Notes: generated from the sequence alone by a model not told the origin. DNA of 64,000 bases from Pseudomonadota bacterium (GCA_021787435.1 JAJYLY010000003.1:186001-250000); one strand, 5' to 3'. Shown: positions 1-9,882, counted from the stretch's first letter. Numbers and translations: made by a program.

Positions 1-1704
1 GAAATGCTGACCGGAAAATCAACAGAAAGTGAGAGCGAAAAAATTGTCTTCCCTTCCGAATACATAGACAAAAGGCTGGGTGCGATTATCCTGAGGTCAC
101 TGTCAGCCAACCCGGATGAGCGCTATCCGAGTGCCGGCGCAATGAAGAAAGTCCTGCAAGATTATCTCAAAGGGGCAGGCGAGCCGGACAACACGCTGGA
201 ATCCCTGCTTTACCGTATGCAGAAAAAAAGTGATTTCCCGGCCCTATCCAACATCATTTCCGAAATCAATAAGATCGTCTCGTCGGATTCAGAGGGAAGC
301 AACAAGCTGGCCAGAACCATATTGCAGGACTTCGCGCTCACCAGCAACCTCTTGAAACTTGTGAATACCGCGTCCTACGGGCAGTTTGGCGGCACCATCA
401 ACACCGTCTCCAAGGCAGTCGTGATCTTGGGTTTCGATACAGTGAGAAATATCGCGGTGTCGCTGATTCTGATGGAATTCCTGCAGAACAAACCCCAGGC
501 GGTGCAGCTCAAGGACGAGATGGCGCAGGCGATCATGACGGGCATCATGGCCGTGGAACTGTCGTCAGGGAAGAGTATCCGTGATGCGGAAGAAGTCATG
601 GTCTGTTCGATGTTCCATAATCTGGGAAAGATGCTGGCCACCTATTACTTCTTCGATGAGAGCAGGGAGATTGCGAAACTGGTCGAGCAGGGCGAGGAGG
701 AAGACAGGGCCTCCGCCAAGATTCTCGGCATCGCCTATTCCGAGCTCGGCCTGGCCGTGGGGCGCAACTGGAATTTTCCGCCACGCCTTATTGCCGGTAT
801 GCGCCGACTGGATGCGGGGAAAGTAGCAGTCCCGCAGAGCGAGATGGATCATATAACGGTGACGATCAACCTGGCGCACGAGTTGTGCGAGGTCGCTTCA
901 ACTGGCGATGTGCAGCAAAAGATGCTTGGCGATCTGGTCAAACGCTATGAACGCGCATCCCGCATTACCGAGCGAGAGTTGTCAGCTGCGGTCGAAGTTG
1001 GTGTCGCTGAAATCCGTCGCCGTGCCGGGCTGCTGAGCCTTAATGTAGCCAGCAGCCCGCTATTGTCCCGGGTGCGCGAATGGAGCGGGAAGCAGGCAGC
1101 CAAACAGCTGGACAAGGAAAATTCGCCCGGCAGCATCGCGCAGCTCGACCAGACTGCCCTTGATCGGGCGGTCTCCGGCGACACGGCCCGCGATGCGGAA
1201 ACCATATTGAGCTCGGGCATACAGGATGTCACAGCATCGCTGGTGGGCGATTTCAACCTCAATGATGTGCTGCAGATAGTGATGGAGACGATGTATCGCG
1301 GCATCGGTTTCAACCGCATCCTGTTTTTGATAAGGGACAACAAACAGAATGCGATGGTTGCCAAGTTCGGTTTTGGCAGCGGTGTTGAAACGCTGGTGGC
1401 GCGTTTCCGTTTTTCATTGCCTTTTGTGGCTGACGTATTTCATCTCTCGCTCGAAAAAGGCCTGGACATCGCGATCGAGAATGTCGATGCACCTAATATC
1501 GCCGGCAAGATTCCCGGCTGGTACAGGGACAATGTCAATGCACCCTGTTTCATATTGCTGCCCATCATGCTGAAAGACAAGGCGGTCGGGATGTTCTATG
1601 CAGATATGCAGACATCCAACAGCCTCAACGTGTCGCAACAGCAGTTGTCGCTGCTGCGCACCCTGCGCAATCAGGCAGTCCTTGCGATCAAGCAGAAAGT
1701 CTGA
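1..1704 (+). CDS. Kinase-tail / HDOD / GAF regulatory protein (5' partial)
   Basis: The reading frame is open from the first base, so the gene begins outside the window. Residues up to about 57 (LRSLSANPDERYPSAGAM) look like the last helices of a Ser/Thr protein kinase domain, whose catalytic part would lie upstream. Residues about 65-270 form an HDOD domain, a degenerate HD fold found in bacterial signalling proteins; it contains FHNLGK where an HD hydrolase would have its metal-binding HD. Residues about 400-560 look like a GAF sensor domain. The likely role is a kinase-HDOD-GAF fusion in stress or cyclic-nucleotide signalling. The HDOD call is firm. The kinase call rests on the tail only, and the ligand is unknown. 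Confidence 0.8.
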   Translation, partial: EMLTGKSTESESEKIVFPSEYIDKRLGAIILRSLSANPDERYPSAGAMKKVLQDYLKGAGEPDNTLESLLYRMQKKSDFPALSNIISEINKIVSSDSEGSNKLARTILQDFALTSNLLKLVNTASYGQFGGTINTVSKAVVILGFDTVRNIAVSLILMEFLQNKPQAVQLKDEMAQAIMTGIMAVELSSGKSIRDAEEVMVCSMFHNLGKMLATYYFFDESREIAKLVEQGEEEDRASAKILGIAYSELGLAVGRNWNFPPRLIAGMRRLDAGKVAVPQSEMDHITVTINLAHELCEVASTGDVQQKMLGDLVKRYERASRITERELSAAVEVGVAEIRRRAGLLSLNVASSPLLSRVREWSGKQAAKQLDKENSPGSIAQLDQTALDRAVSGDTARDAETILSSGIQDVTASLVGDFNLNDVLQIVMETMYRGIGFNRILFLIRDNKQNAMVAKFGFGSGVETLVARFRFSLPFVADVFHLSLEKGLDIAIENVDAPNIAGKIPGWYRDNVNAPCFILLPIMLKDKAVGMFYADMQTSNSLNVSQQQLSLLRTLRNQAVLAIKQKV

Positions 1705-1837
1705 TGGCTCAATTGAACAAGTGTTGCCTACCGTTATGTCGATGATATTCGAAAAAAATAATCTAATGCTGAGGCGCGGATAACGCGAAATAAATGCCGC
1801 CATCTTCAATCCTTGCCCCTCATTCATTGTTCTTGTC

Positions 1838-3148
1838 ATGACCTTCTATTGCAAGGAGTTGCCTTTTGAAGCGGATGCAGCGCATTATTTCTCTGCGATC
1901 GCTGATCTTCCCTGGGCTGCTTGGCTGGATAGTGGCGGGATGGGGCGTTTCGATATCCTGACAGCAGCACCTCATCACACGATAGAAAAATCTGGCAGGG
2001 ATATATTTACATTGCTGCGCAGTGAGCTGGGCGAGCCGGTATTGCCTGTTGCAGATGTGCCATTCGCCGGCGGCGCTTTAGGCTGCTTCAGCTATGAGCT
2101 TGCCGGCATCATAGAACAGGCTGTTCCTGATATTGACTCGGATATATACGTCGGAATTTACGACTGGGCGCTGGTGCTGGACCATGAGAAAAAAACTGCA
2201 AGACTGGTTTCTCATCGGCGGTATGCGGAAACATCGGCGCTACTCGAACAGATCCTGCTGCGCTTCAAAACAATACCCATGCTGCAAGCATGCACGTTCA
2301 GGGTAAAGGGCGCGATACGCTGCAATTTCACCAGGAAAAGTTATGCCGCAGCCTTTGCAAGAGTGCAGGCTTATCTACATTCCGGCGATTGCTATCAGGT
2401 CAATCTTGCGCAGCGTTTCTCGGCGGCTGCCGAAGGCGATGCGTTCGGAGCTTACCTGAAGTTGAGACAATCGAGCCCCGCGCCTTATTCGGCATATCTC
2501 AATTTCCCCGAGATTCAGGTGCTGTGTGCTTCTCCAGAGCGCTTCATCCGTGTATTCGGAAGGCGGGTTGAGACCAAACCCATCAAGGGCACCAGAGCCA
2601 GACATGGCGATCCGTTGCGCGATGTGCAACTGGCGGAAGAATTGCGCGGTCATCCCAAGGACAGGGCTGAGAACCTGATGATCGTGGATCTGCTGCGCAA
2701 CGACCTGGGAAAAAACTGCAAGCCGGGTTCCGTGCGTGTGCCTGAGCTGTTCAAGGTGGAAAGCTATTCCAACGTCCATCATCTGGTGAGCACCGTGCAA
2801 GGGGAGCTGGCTTACGGGGTTGATGCGCTGGATATGTTGCAGGGCTGCTTCCCGGGAGGCTCAATCACCGGCGCGCCCAAGCTGCGTGCTATGCAGATCA
2901 TCAAGGAACTTGAGCCCGATCCGCGCGGCATATATTGCGGGACGATAGGCTATGTCGGCTTCGACGGTAACATGGACAGCAATATCGCGATACGTACGCT
3001 GGTTTATGGGGATGGTGAAATATCCTGCTGGGCGGGCGGCGGGCTGGTCGCTGACTCGCAATGCGGCGAAGAATATCAGGAGACGCTGGACAAGGCATCA
3101 TTGATGTTGGAGTTGTTAAGACTGTACGGCGGTGAAATTGGAGAGTGA
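1838..3148 (+). CDS. pabB: Aminodeoxychorismate synthase component I
   Basis: This is a 436-residue chorismate-binding enzyme that, with a PabA glutaminase, converts chorismate to 4-amino-4-deoxychorismate for folate synthesis. The C-terminal half carries the family signatures: KPIKGTRAR, then RAENLMIVDLLRNDLG, then PGGSITGAPKLRAMQIIKELE followed by RGIYCGTIGYVG. The N-terminal third is the weaker conserved PabB/TrpE-type domain. The length matches stand-alone PabB, with no fused PabC lyase. Anthranilate synthase component I is the main alternative; the PIKGT lysine motif favours PabB. There is no recognisable operon partner: the next 490 bases are non-coding. Confidence 0.88.
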   Translation: MTFYCKELPFEADAAHYFSAIADLPWAAWLDSGGMGRFDILTAAPHHTIEKSGRDIFTLLRSELGEPVLPVADVPFAGGALGCFSYELAGIIEQAVPDIDSDIYVGIYDWALVLDHEKKTARLVSHRRYAETSALLEQILLRFKTIPMLQACTFRVKGAIRCNFTRKSYAAAFARVQAYLHSGDCYQVNLAQRFSAAAEGDAFGAYLKLRQSSPAPYSAYLNFPEIQVLCASPERFIRVFGRRVETKPIKGTRARHGDPLRDVQLAEELRGHPKDRAENLMIVDLLRNDLGKNCKPGSVRVPELFKVESYSNVHHLVSTVQGELAYGVDALDMLQGCFPGGSITGAPKLRAMQIIKELEPDPRGIYCGTIGYVGFDGNMDSNIAIRTLVYGDGEISCWAGGGLVADSQCGEEYQETLDKASLMLELLRLYGGEIGE

Positions 3149-3639
3149 TTTGCCGTTGGCAGGCCGGCAGTTGGTTACGTTTTATTGGCGACGCAAAAAA
3201 ACGTAGCAAAAAGAAGGCGACCCCGGTTTGACGCGCCTTTGGTATACCCTCGATAGTTTGCAAACAAGCGGTGCTGTGCAACTCGCCTAGCGGTGCGCAC
3301 AAGTCGCGCCCCGTTGCGGAACTCACAAACAGTGCTCGCCTAACACCGCCGTTGTTTACAAGCTATCTTCGGCGATGCACAGGGGATATTTGAGCGGTTA
3401 AATTTCCGTAGTGAGCGATGCGTTCGCCCAGCGCAATGAATAACTCTTGATCTTTTTTCGTCATGGAACGCATGGCGTTCATCCGCTGCCGACAGATCGC
3501 GGAATAAATAAGTTTGGGGGGATAAACGCTGTTATTTATTATGGATTATATATCTTATAAATAGTATCATTTTCCGGCAAAATTACGAATGTCGTAATCT
3601 TGCAAAGTTATTAATCACTAGTCTAATGAGGGCAATAAA
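3149..3639. repeat. Dispersed-repeat-like tract plus AT-rich leader
   Basis: No gene is supported across these 490 bases. Bases about 3165-3390 read, in a broken frame, as a tract of the kind AAKKRSKKKATPV..RAFGIPS, which I recognise as a dispersed non-functional repeat common in beta- and gammaproteobacterial genomes. Bases about 3530-3610 are strongly AT-rich and probably hold the promoter of the following outer-membrane protein gene, but no clean -35/-10 pair could be fixed. Confidence 0.35.
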
Positions 3640-4266
3640 ATGAAGAAGTTATTAACAGGTCTGTGTCTGGCAGCAGCATTTACAAGCGCTTCAAGTGCTG
3701 TTTTTGCGGCAGATAGTGGTTTTTACATACTGGGTGGTGCAGGGCAAGATACAAGTAGTAACAGTTCGGATCAAACTCTTTTGAATAATGCTTTAACATC
3801 GGCGGGTGGAACCGGATTTACATCCACGATGAATCAGCCTACTGTTTCTAACCTGATGGCCGGTTACAAGATCAACAAAAATTTTGCTGTTGAAGGAGGG
3901 TATATTCGCTCAGCCAATGAGACTTATACTGCTGCAGGGGGAAGTCTGGCTGCTCCAGTTAATGCGACTGCCAAAGTTGACGGTTGGGATGTGACTGCCG
4001 TTGGTATCTGGCCTGTGGTCGATCAATTCAGCCTGTTAGGCAAACTGGGTGTTGCTGATGCTCATATCTCGGGTTCTGTTTCAGGCCCTGGCGGCTCTGT
4101 ATCTGCGAGCGGTTCTAAAACCGACTTCACCTACGGTATTGGCGCCCAATATGATTTCACTAGCGCCATTTTTGGAAGGCTGGATTTTGACAGCTATAAC
4201 ATTGGTAATTCAAATTATTCAAGCAGAACTACAGTCTGGACAGTCAATATCGGCTATATGTTTTAG
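3640..4266 (+). CDS. Outer-membrane beta-barrel protein
   Basis: This 208-residue protein starts with a clear Sec signal peptide (MKKLLTGLCLAAAF..) with probable cleavage after SSAVFA. The rest shows alternating-residue strands, Gly/Ser/Asn-rich loops and a C-terminal aromatic residue (NIGYMF), typical of an eight-stranded OmpA/OmpX-type barrel. Motifs such as VSNLMAGYKINKNFAVEGGY and TYGIGAQYDFTSAIFGRLD are barrel strands. No periplasmic peptidoglycan-binding domain follows. The start has an upstream GAGGGCAATAAA ribosome site. It is monocistronic, with an AT-rich promoter region upstream and a terminator downstream. Substrate or binding role is not visible. Confidence 0.8.
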   Translation: MKKLLTGLCLAAAFTSASSAVFAADSGFYILGGAGQDTSSNSSDQTLLNNALTSAGGTGFTSTMNQPTVSNLMAGYKINKNFAVEGGYIRSANETYTAAGGSLAAPVNATAKVDGWDVTAVGIWPVVDQFSLLGKLGVADAHISGSVSGPGGSVSASGSKTDFTYGIGAQYDFTSAIFGRLDFDSYNIGNSNYSSRTTVWTVNIGYMF

Positions 4267-4284
4267 TTGATTTTTGAGTATCGT

Positions 4285-4318
4285 TGTCAATAAACCCGCT
4301 GCTAGCGGGTTCTTGACA
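4285..4318 (+). terminator. Hairpin terminator after the beta-barrel gene
   Basis: An 8-bp stem AACCCGCT/AGCGGGTT (4293-4300 with 4304-4311) is extended by the outer pair TGTCAA/TTGACA (4285-4290 with 4313-4318). There is no long T-run, so termination strength is uncertain. It lies between convergent genes. Confidence 0.6.
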
Positions 4319-4357
4319 AAAGTGGTGTGGGCATCGTCCGCATGTTTGGCGTAAAAC

Positions 4358-6472
4358 CTAGCTATTGCTTTGCACGCGGTAGATCCTGATTACTTCGGGG
4401 ATCATGCGCAGGCTGCGCATGATGTTGGCCAGATGCTGGCGGTTGTTCACTTCTAGCGTGAAATGCAGCGCAGTGTATTCGCCTTCATTGGAAAAACTGA
4501 CGTTCTCGATATTCGATTCGGCCTCTGCGATCGCAGCGGCAATCTTGGCCAGCACCCCGCGTTGGTTGGCAACCAGTAGTTTCAGGTTGACCGCGAAAGT
4601 GCGCGTGATGTTCTTGTCCCATTGCACATCCAGCCACTGTTCGCCGTGGCTTTTGCGCAGGACCGGGCAGTCGTGCGTGTGCACGATGAGTCCCTGGCCG
4701 CTTTTGATCACACCTATGATGGGGTCGCCGGGAATCGGCCTGCAACAGCTGGCAAACTGCACCGCCATGCCTTCGGTGCCCTGTATCGTGATCACGGGTG
4801 TCGCCACGGGCTCGCTGGGCAGCGCCTCGCTCGAACAGGCCAGCTGCCGGGCTACGACCATGTTGAGGCGGCGACCCAGGCCGATATCTGCCAAAATTTC
4901 CTGGCGCGATTTGATGCCTGTGTCTCTTAATAATTTGTCCCAGCATCTATCCTGAATGTCGGCAGATTTGATGCCCAGTGCGTGCAAAGCCTGGTTTAGC
5001 AGGCGCTCTCCCAGCTGTGCCGACTCGCCAGACTGCATGGTCTTCAAAAAATGGCGTATGTGGCTTCTAGCCTTGTTGGTGGTGACATAGGAGAGCCATG
5101 CGGGATTGGGCTTCGCGTGCGGGGCTGTGATGATTTCCACCCGGTCGCCGTTTCTGAGCTCGCTGCGCAGAGGCACCAGTTCATGGTTGATCTTGACGGC
5201 GATGCAACGGTCACCGATGTCGGTGTGCACGCTGTAGGCGAAATCCACAGCGGTCGCGCCCCGCGGCAGCGAAAGTATCTGGCCCTTGGGTGTGAAGACA
5301 TAGACCGCGTCGGGGAAAAGATCTACTTTCAAGTGTTCCATGAATTCAGCGGAGCTGCTGCTGTCGTTCAAGCTTTCGAGCAACTCCTGCAGCCACTGGT
5401 GCGTTTTCTTGTGCAATTCGCTGATGGTGGAAGGGCCGCTCTTGTAAAGCCAGTGAGAGGCGACTCCCGCTTCGGCGATCTTGTGCATTTCGGGCGTACG
5501 TATTTGGATCTCGATAGGTGTACCGAAAGGACCGAACAGCGTGCTGTGCAACGACTGGTAGCCGTTCGATTTGGGGATCGCGATGTAGTCCTTGAATTTT
5601 CCCGGGATAGGTTTATACAGCGCGTGTAGCACGCCAAGCGCAAGATAGCAGGAGGGCGTATCCTTCACCAGCACGCGGAACCCGTAGATGTCCAGCACTT
5701 CGGAGAAAGCCAGCGATTTTAACTGCATCTTCTTGTAGATGCTGTAGATATTTTTTTCCCTGCCCGTCACTTCGGCTTCGATGTGGTTTTTTTCCAGCTG
5801 TGACCGGATGGCTTCGAGCACTTTCCCTACCACCTCGCGTCGGTTGCCGCGCGCTACCTTGAGCGCCTTGGCAAGCACTGCGTAACGATTGGGATGCAGA
5901 TACTTGAAACTCAGGTCCTGCAGTTCGAGATAGATTTCATTCAAGCCCAGCCGGTTGGCGATGGGCGCATAGATTTCCATCGTTTCACGGGCGATGCGCT
6001 CGCATTTGTCCGGGCTCATCGCGTCCAGCGTGCGCATGTTGTGCAGGCGGTCTGCTAGCTTGATCAGGATAACGCGCACATCGCGCGCCATCGCCATCAG
6101 CATCTTGCGGAAATTTTCCGCTTGCGCATCCTCGCGCGTTTCGAACTGGATGCGCTCAAGCTTGCTCAATCCGTTGACGAGCTGGGCAACAGGCTCGCCG
6201 AATTTTTCCGCGATCTGTGTGGACGTGATTGCGGTGTCTTCGATGACATCGTGCAGCAAGGCGGCGATGATGGATTGTGTATCCAGATGCAAGGGCGCGA
6301 GGATGCGCGCTACGGCAATCGGATGCGTGACATAGGGGTCGCCTGAATGGCGTGTCTGGCCCTGGTGGGCGGCGCGGCTGAATTCGATGGCTGCACGGAT
6401 GTGCTCCACATCCTGTGGCTTCAGATAGTCTGATACTTCCTCGATGAGCAGCTCTGCATCAGCCATGTGCAT
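4358..6472 (-). CDS. spoT: Bifunctional (p)ppGpp synthase/hydrolase
   Basis: This is a 704-residue long RSH enzyme that makes and degrades (p)ppGpp in the stringent response. Domains in order: an HD hydrolase with the metal-binding motif in ALLHDVIEDT (about residue 70); a synthetase domain with FKDYIAIPKSNGYQSLHST and the substrate motif PIEIQIRT (about 220-340); a TGS domain (VFTPKGQILSLPRGATAVDFAY, about 390-450); a conserved-cysteine region (FASCCRPIPGD) and a C-terminal ACT domain. The intact HD motif and its position downstream of gmk and rpoZ point to SpoT rather than RelA. The start could be either of two ATGs six bases apart; AAGGG lies just upstream. Confidence 0.93.
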   Translation of the reverse strand: MHMADAELLIEEVSDYLKPQDVEHIRAAIEFSRAAHQGQTRHSGDPYVTHPIAVARILAPLHLDTQSIIAALLHDVIEDTAITSTQIAEKFGEPVAQLVNGLSKLERIQFETREDAQAENFRKMLMAMARDVRVILIKLADRLHNMRTLDAMSPDKCERIARETMEIYAPIANRLGLNEIYLELQDLSFKYLHPNRYAVLAKALKVARGNRREVVGKVLEAIRSQLEKNHIEAEVTGREKNIYSIYKKMQLKSLAFSEVLDIYGFRVLVKDTPSCYLALGVLHALYKPIPGKFKDYIAIPKSNGYQSLHSTLFGPFGTPIEIQIRTPEMHKIAEAGVASHWLYKSGPSTISELHKKTHQWLQELLESLNDSSSSAEFMEHLKVDLFPDAVYVFTPKGQILSLPRGATAVDFAYSVHTDIGDRCIAVKINHELVPLRSELRNGDRVEIITAPHAKPNPAWLSYVTTNKARSHIRHFLKTMQSGESAQLGERLLNQALHALGIKSADIQDRCWDKLLRDTGIKSRQEILADIGLGRRLNMVVARQLACSSEALPSEPVATPVITIQGTEGMAVQFASCCRPIPGDPIIGVIKSGQGLIVHTHDCPVLRKSHGEQWLDVQWDKNITRTFAVNLKLLVANQRGVLAKIAAAIAEAESNIENVSFSNEGEYTALHFTLEVNNRQHLANIMRSLRMIPEVIRIYRVQSNS

Positions 6473-6524
6473 TCGGCCCTTTCCGGCGATGACCTGATTC
6501 CTGACGCAGCGCCGCTAAAGCTGG

Positions 6525-6731
6525 TTAAGCCTGACCCCGGTTGAGCACTTCCATGCCGACCTTGCCCTTACTGATTTCGCGCAGTGCAATCACGGTCGGT
6601 TTGTCGCGACTGTCTGAAATCAGCGAAGATGCGCCGTTTGCGATCTGGCGTGCGCGGTAGGCCGCAGCCAGCGTCAGGTCAAAGCGGTTGGGTATGTAGT
6701 TCAAGCATTCTTCTACGGTGATGCGAGCCAT
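6525..6731 (-). CDS. rpoZ: RNA polymerase omega subunit
   Basis: This 68-residue protein opens with [19 protein letters not shown] and contains the omega core [12 protein letters not shown] followed by [12 protein letters not shown]. Omega binds the C-terminal tail of beta-prime, aids core assembly and takes part in ppGpp binding. It sits three bases after the gmk stop codon and just upstream of spoT, the conserved gmk-rpoZ-spoT operon, which ties polymerase to its alarmone enzyme. The length is short but normal for betaproteobacteria. Confidence 0.93.
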   Translation of the reverse strand: MARITVEECLNYIPNRFDLTLAAAYRARQIANGASSLISDSRDKPTVIALREISKGKVGMEVLNRGQA

Positions 6732-6734
6732 GGT

Positions 6735-7352
6735 TTACTCCGGATACTGTAATTGGTTGATTAAGGTTTGATGGCGAGCCAGCTGTCTTGCCCCGCGCAG
6801 TCTGGCGGCCAGCACGACAGCGTTGAATTCATGAAGCGCCTCGTTCAAATCGTCGTTAATGATAACATAATCGAATTCGGCAACATGCGCCACGTCTTCG
6901 CGTGCTGCCGCCATGCGTCGTGCGATCACATCGGCTGCATCCGTGCCACGCCCCTTCAGACGTTTTTCAAGCGCTTCGATCGAGGGAGGCAGGATGAAAA
7001 TGCTGATGCATTCCGGAAACAGGCGCCTGACCTGCGCTGCGCCCTGCCAGTCGATTTCCAGCAGGATATCCTTGTCCCTGGCGTTTTCACGGGCAATCCA
7101 GCTTTGCGAAGTGCCGTAGAAATTGCCATACACCTCTGCGCTTTCCAGAAACTCACCTCGCCCGGACATCTCGAGGAAAGTCTCCAAGCTGACAAAATGG
7201 TAAGCAACCCCGTTCACTTCCCCTTCTCGCGGCTTGCGCGTGGTGTAGGAAACAGACAACGCAATCTGCGGGTTGGTGGCAAGCAGCGCATGCACCAGAC
7301 TGGTTTTTCCGGCACCGGACGGTGCGCTGACGACGAATAGGCTTCCTGACAT
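6735..7352 (-). CDS. gmk: Guanylate kinase
   Basis: This 205-residue enzyme phosphorylates GMP to GDP with ATP. The P-loop is VSAPSGAGKTSL near the N-terminus. The GMP-binding region SYTTRKPREGEVNGVAYHF and the acidic motif LLEIDWQGAAQVR are intact, and the lid-region motif RLKGRGTDAADVIARRM is present. It is the first recognisable gene of the gmk-rpoZ-spoT operon, 27 bases after the yicC stop, so co-transcription with yicC is likely. Confidence 0.95.
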   Translation of the reverse strand: MSGSLFVVSAPSGAGKTSLVHALLATNPQIALSVSYTTRKPREGEVNGVAYHFVSLETFLEMSGRGEFLESAEVYGNFYGTSQSWIARENARDKDILLEIDWQGAAQVRRLFPECISIFILPPSIEALEKRLKGRGTDAADVIARRMAAAREDVAHVAEFDYVIINDDLNEALHEFNAVVLAARLRGARQLARHQTLINQLQYPE

Positions 7353-7379
7353 AAGGGCTCCGGGTAGTGGTTTGATTCG

Positions 7380-8243
7380 TTATTCCAGGTTCTGTATCTG
7401 TTCGCGCATCTGCTCGATCAGAATTTTCATTTCCATCGCGCTGCGCGAGACTTCGGCATCGACCGATTTTGAACCCAACGTATTGGCTTCGCGATTGAGT
7501 TCCTGCATCAGGAAGTCCAGCCGTTTTCCCACTGCGCCGCCCTGCTTGAGAATCCGGCGCATCTCGGAGAGATGGCTGGCAAGGCGCGAGAGCTCTTCAT
7601 CCACATCGATCTTGCTGGCGAACAGCGTGATTTCCTGGCGTATGCGTTCATCATCGGCGTTCTGCAATGCATCCTGCAGCCGTTTGATGAGGCGCGCCTC
7701 GTAAGCGGCGATCGCCGCGGGTACATGCGGCATCACCTCTAAGCGCAAGGCTTCGATTTTTTCCTGACGTTCCGACAGGAAGGCGGCCAGTTTTTCTCCC
7801 TCGCGGGAACGGAATGCGGTGAATTCCTGCAAGGTTTTCTGCATCATGTCGAGCAGTAAGGTGCGCAATTCATCCGAAGCAGTACTGGGCGTTTCTAGCA
7901 TGCTGTTCCAGCGCAGCACATCGGCAACACTTAAGGTGCGCGCATCAGGCAGCGCTGCTTGCACCTGTTGGTTCCAGATGGCCAGTTGCTGCAAGAGATC
8001 CTGGTTGAGCACCGTGCTGCCCTGCGTTTCGCGGGCCGAATAGTTGATGCGGCATTCGACCTTGCCGCGTTGTAATTGCGCGGCAATCATCTCACGCAGC
8101 GCATTTTCAAGGTTGCGCAGCTCTTCCGGCATGCGCAGCTGTATGTCCAGATAGCGGTGGTTGACCGAACGCAGTTCCAGCGTCAGCGAACCGCCGGAAA
8201 AGTCCGCGCTGGTATTGGCATAACCTGTCATGCTTAAGATCAT
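7380..8243 (-). CDS. yicC: YicC-family endoribonuclease
   Basis: The protein has 287 residues. It begins MILSMTGYANTS and has the SVNHRYLDIQLRMPEEL motif that marks the YicC N-terminal domain, plus the C-terminal signature QGGAVGKRLDFLMQELNREA with NTLGSKS. Members of this family are hexameric endoribonucleases acting on small RNAs in E. coli. It is commonly found upstream of gmk, as here. Long central helices rich in Glu and Arg fit the coiled-coil part of the fold. Confidence 0.9.
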   Translation of the reverse strand: MILSMTGYANTSADFSGGSLTLELRSVNHRYLDIQLRMPEELRNLENALREMIAAQLQRGKVECRINYSARETQGSTVLNQDLLQQLAIWNQQVQAALPDARTLSVADVLRWNSMLETPSTASDELRTLLLDMMQKTLQEFTAFRSREGEKLAAFLSERQEKIEALRLEVMPHVPAAIAAYEARLIKRLQDALQNADDERIRQEITLFASKIDVDEELSRLASHLSEMRRILKQGGAVGKRLDFLMQELNREANTLGSKSVDAEVSRSAMEMKILIEQMREQIQNLE

Positions 8244-8315
8244 CGCAAAACTCCGGAATCTGTTGAGAAATAAATCGCTGTGCGACAGGCGCGCATTATA
8301 TTACGATTACGGCCT

Positions 8316-9089
8316 ATGAATTTCTCCATCCATCAGGCAAGCTACATAGGCGACCGGAAATACAACCAGGATCGCGTGGCCTATGCCTATGGCAACGATG
8401 CCTTGTTACTGGTGTTGGCGGACGGCATGGGAGGACATCTGCACGGCGAGATGGCCGCAGGACTGGCTACAGATACATTTATTGAGTCATTTTGTCAGCA
8501 TGATATTAATCCGGCTGTTTTTTTAACCGAAACCATGCAGGTCGCACACAGGCGCATCATGGATTTACCGCAAAATACTGACCATGCTTTCCCAGGCACG
8601 ACCTGCGTTGCTGCTCTGGTGCAGGATGGCAAGCTATACTGGGGGCATGCGGGCGATTCGCGCCTTTATCTGTTTCGCAATGGTGCCATGATTGCCAGGA
8701 CGGTCGACCATTCCATCGTGCAGCTGTGGCTGCAGGCAGGGATGATAGACGAAGCCACGGCGCGCACGCATCCCAGGCGCAACCAGATCACCAATTGTCT
8801 GGGCGGGGTCGAAGACATGTTCGAAATCGAACTCGGCAAACCTGTCGCGCTTGAGTCCGGTGATGTGGTGCTGTTATGCAGCGATGGCTTGTGCGGCCTG
8901 ATTTTTGACCAAGATCTGGCAGCAGCCTTTGTCGATACGCCTGTTGAAACTGCGCTGGACGGTTTGATCCAGCATGCCATGGCGCTTGCGCATGGGCATG
9001 CCGACAACATAACAGGCATTGCGATGCGTTGGGGAGCAGCCGAGATCCCGCACGAAACTGAAATGGTCGATATTCTCGACATCCACTAA
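8316..9089 (+). CDS. PP2C-type Ser/Thr protein phosphatase
   Basis: A metal-dependent phosphatase of the PPM/PP2C family, about 257 residues from the ATG at 8316 (MNFSIHQASYIGD). Metal-binding motifs are intact: DRKYNQDR near residue 14, VLADGMGGH, WGHAGDSRLYLF, LLCSDGL and HADNITGIAMRW. No kinase or FHA gene is adjacent, although the window opens with a protein that appears to have a kinase domain; a functional link is only conjecture. The gene is divergent from yicC, so the 72 bases between them must hold both promoters. A GTG start 36 bases upstream is possible but adds no conserved sequence. Confidence 0.87.
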   Translation: MNFSIHQASYIGDRKYNQDRVAYAYGNDALLLVLADGMGGHLHGEMAAGLATDTFIESFCQHDINPAVFLTETMQVAHRRIMDLPQNTDHAFPGTTCVAALVQDGKLYWGHAGDSRLYLFRNGAMIARTVDHSIVQLWLQAGMIDEATARTHPRRNQITNCLGGVEDMFEIELGKPVALESGDVVLLCSDGLCGLIFDQDLAAAFVDTPVETALDGLIQHAMALAHGHADNITGIAMRWGAAEIPHETEMVDILDIH

Positions 9090-9119
9090 CTTTTACTTAA
9101 CTAACTACTCACATTCATC

Positions 9120-9836
9120 ATGCGTCCCAGTCAAAGATTACCCAGCCAGTTGCGTGAAATACGCATCTCCCGCCATTACACCAAACATGCTGAAGGCTCC
9201 GTGCTGATTGAGTGTGGTGACACCAGAGTCATCTGTACAGCGAGCGTCGAAGAGCGCGTGCCTCCGCACAAGAAAGGTTCGGGAGAGGGCTGGGTCACGG
9301 CCGAATACGGCATGCTGCCGCGCTCCACCGGGAGCCGCATGCAGCGCGAGGCCGCCAAAGGCAAGCAGTCCGGTCGCACTCAGGAAATACAGCGGTTGAT
9401 CGGGCGCAGTCTGCGCGCGGTGGTGGATTTGAAAAAACTAGGCGAGCGCACCATACATCTCGATTGTGATGTGATCCAGGCGGACGGTGGCACACGCACG
9501 GCGAGCATTACCGGCAGTTTTGTAGCGTTGCAGGATGCGATCAGCCACCTGATACAAGGTGGACTCCTGACAGAAAGCCCGCTCAAGGATTCGGTCGCAG
9601 CGATCTCTGTTGGCATCTATCAGGGCACGCCTGTGCTGGATCTGGATTACCTTGAAGACTCGGAATGCGATACCGACATGAACGTGGTGATGCTGGGCAG
9701 CGGTCATTTTGTCGAAGTGCAGGGCACAGCAGAAGGCCATGCCTTTTCGCGCGCCGAGATGGATGAGCTGCTAGAGCTTGCCAAATCTGGCATCGAAGAC
9801 TTGATCAGAATGCAACAGACAGCGTTGAAAGACTAA
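9120..9836 (+). CDS. rph: Ribonuclease PH
   Basis: This 238-residue phosphorolytic 3'-5' exoribonuclease trims tRNA 3' ends using phosphate. Signatures are [27 protein letters not shown] split across the N-terminus, [15 protein letters not shown], the phosphate-binding arginine region [25 protein letters not shown] and [23 protein letters not shown] near the C-terminus. The length is standard. It is followed by rdgB after 46 bases, a common beta/gammaproteobacterial pair. Confidence 0.95.
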   Translation: MRPSQRLPSQLREIRISRHYTKHAEGSVLIECGDTRVICTASVEERVPPHKKGSGEGWVTAEYGMLPRSTGSRMQREAAKGKQSGRTQEIQRLIGRSLRAVVDLKKLGERTIHLDCDVIQADGGTRTASITGSFVALQDAISHLIQGGLLTESPLKDSVAAISVGIYQGTPVLDLDYLEDSECDTDMNVVMLGSGHFVEVQGTAEGHAFSRAEMDELLELAKSGIEDLIRMQQTALKD

Positions 9837-9839
9837 ATA

Positions 9840-9867
9840 GATTTCCGCCTGCGCGGGAATGACGGTA
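9840..9867. repeat. Short dispersed palindromic repeat
   Basis: The tract contains CGCCTGCGCGGGAATGACGG, which I recognise as the core of a very common dispersed intergenic repeat in betaproteobacteria and other genomes. It occupies most of the rph-rdgB gap. Confidence 0.5.
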
Positions 9868-9882
9868 TAAGGTATTTTACCC

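Noticed and set aside
8280..8315. GTG-started extension of the PP2C phosphatase
   Set aside because: The extension is basic and unconserved, while the ATG at 8316 gives a typical PP2C N-terminus.
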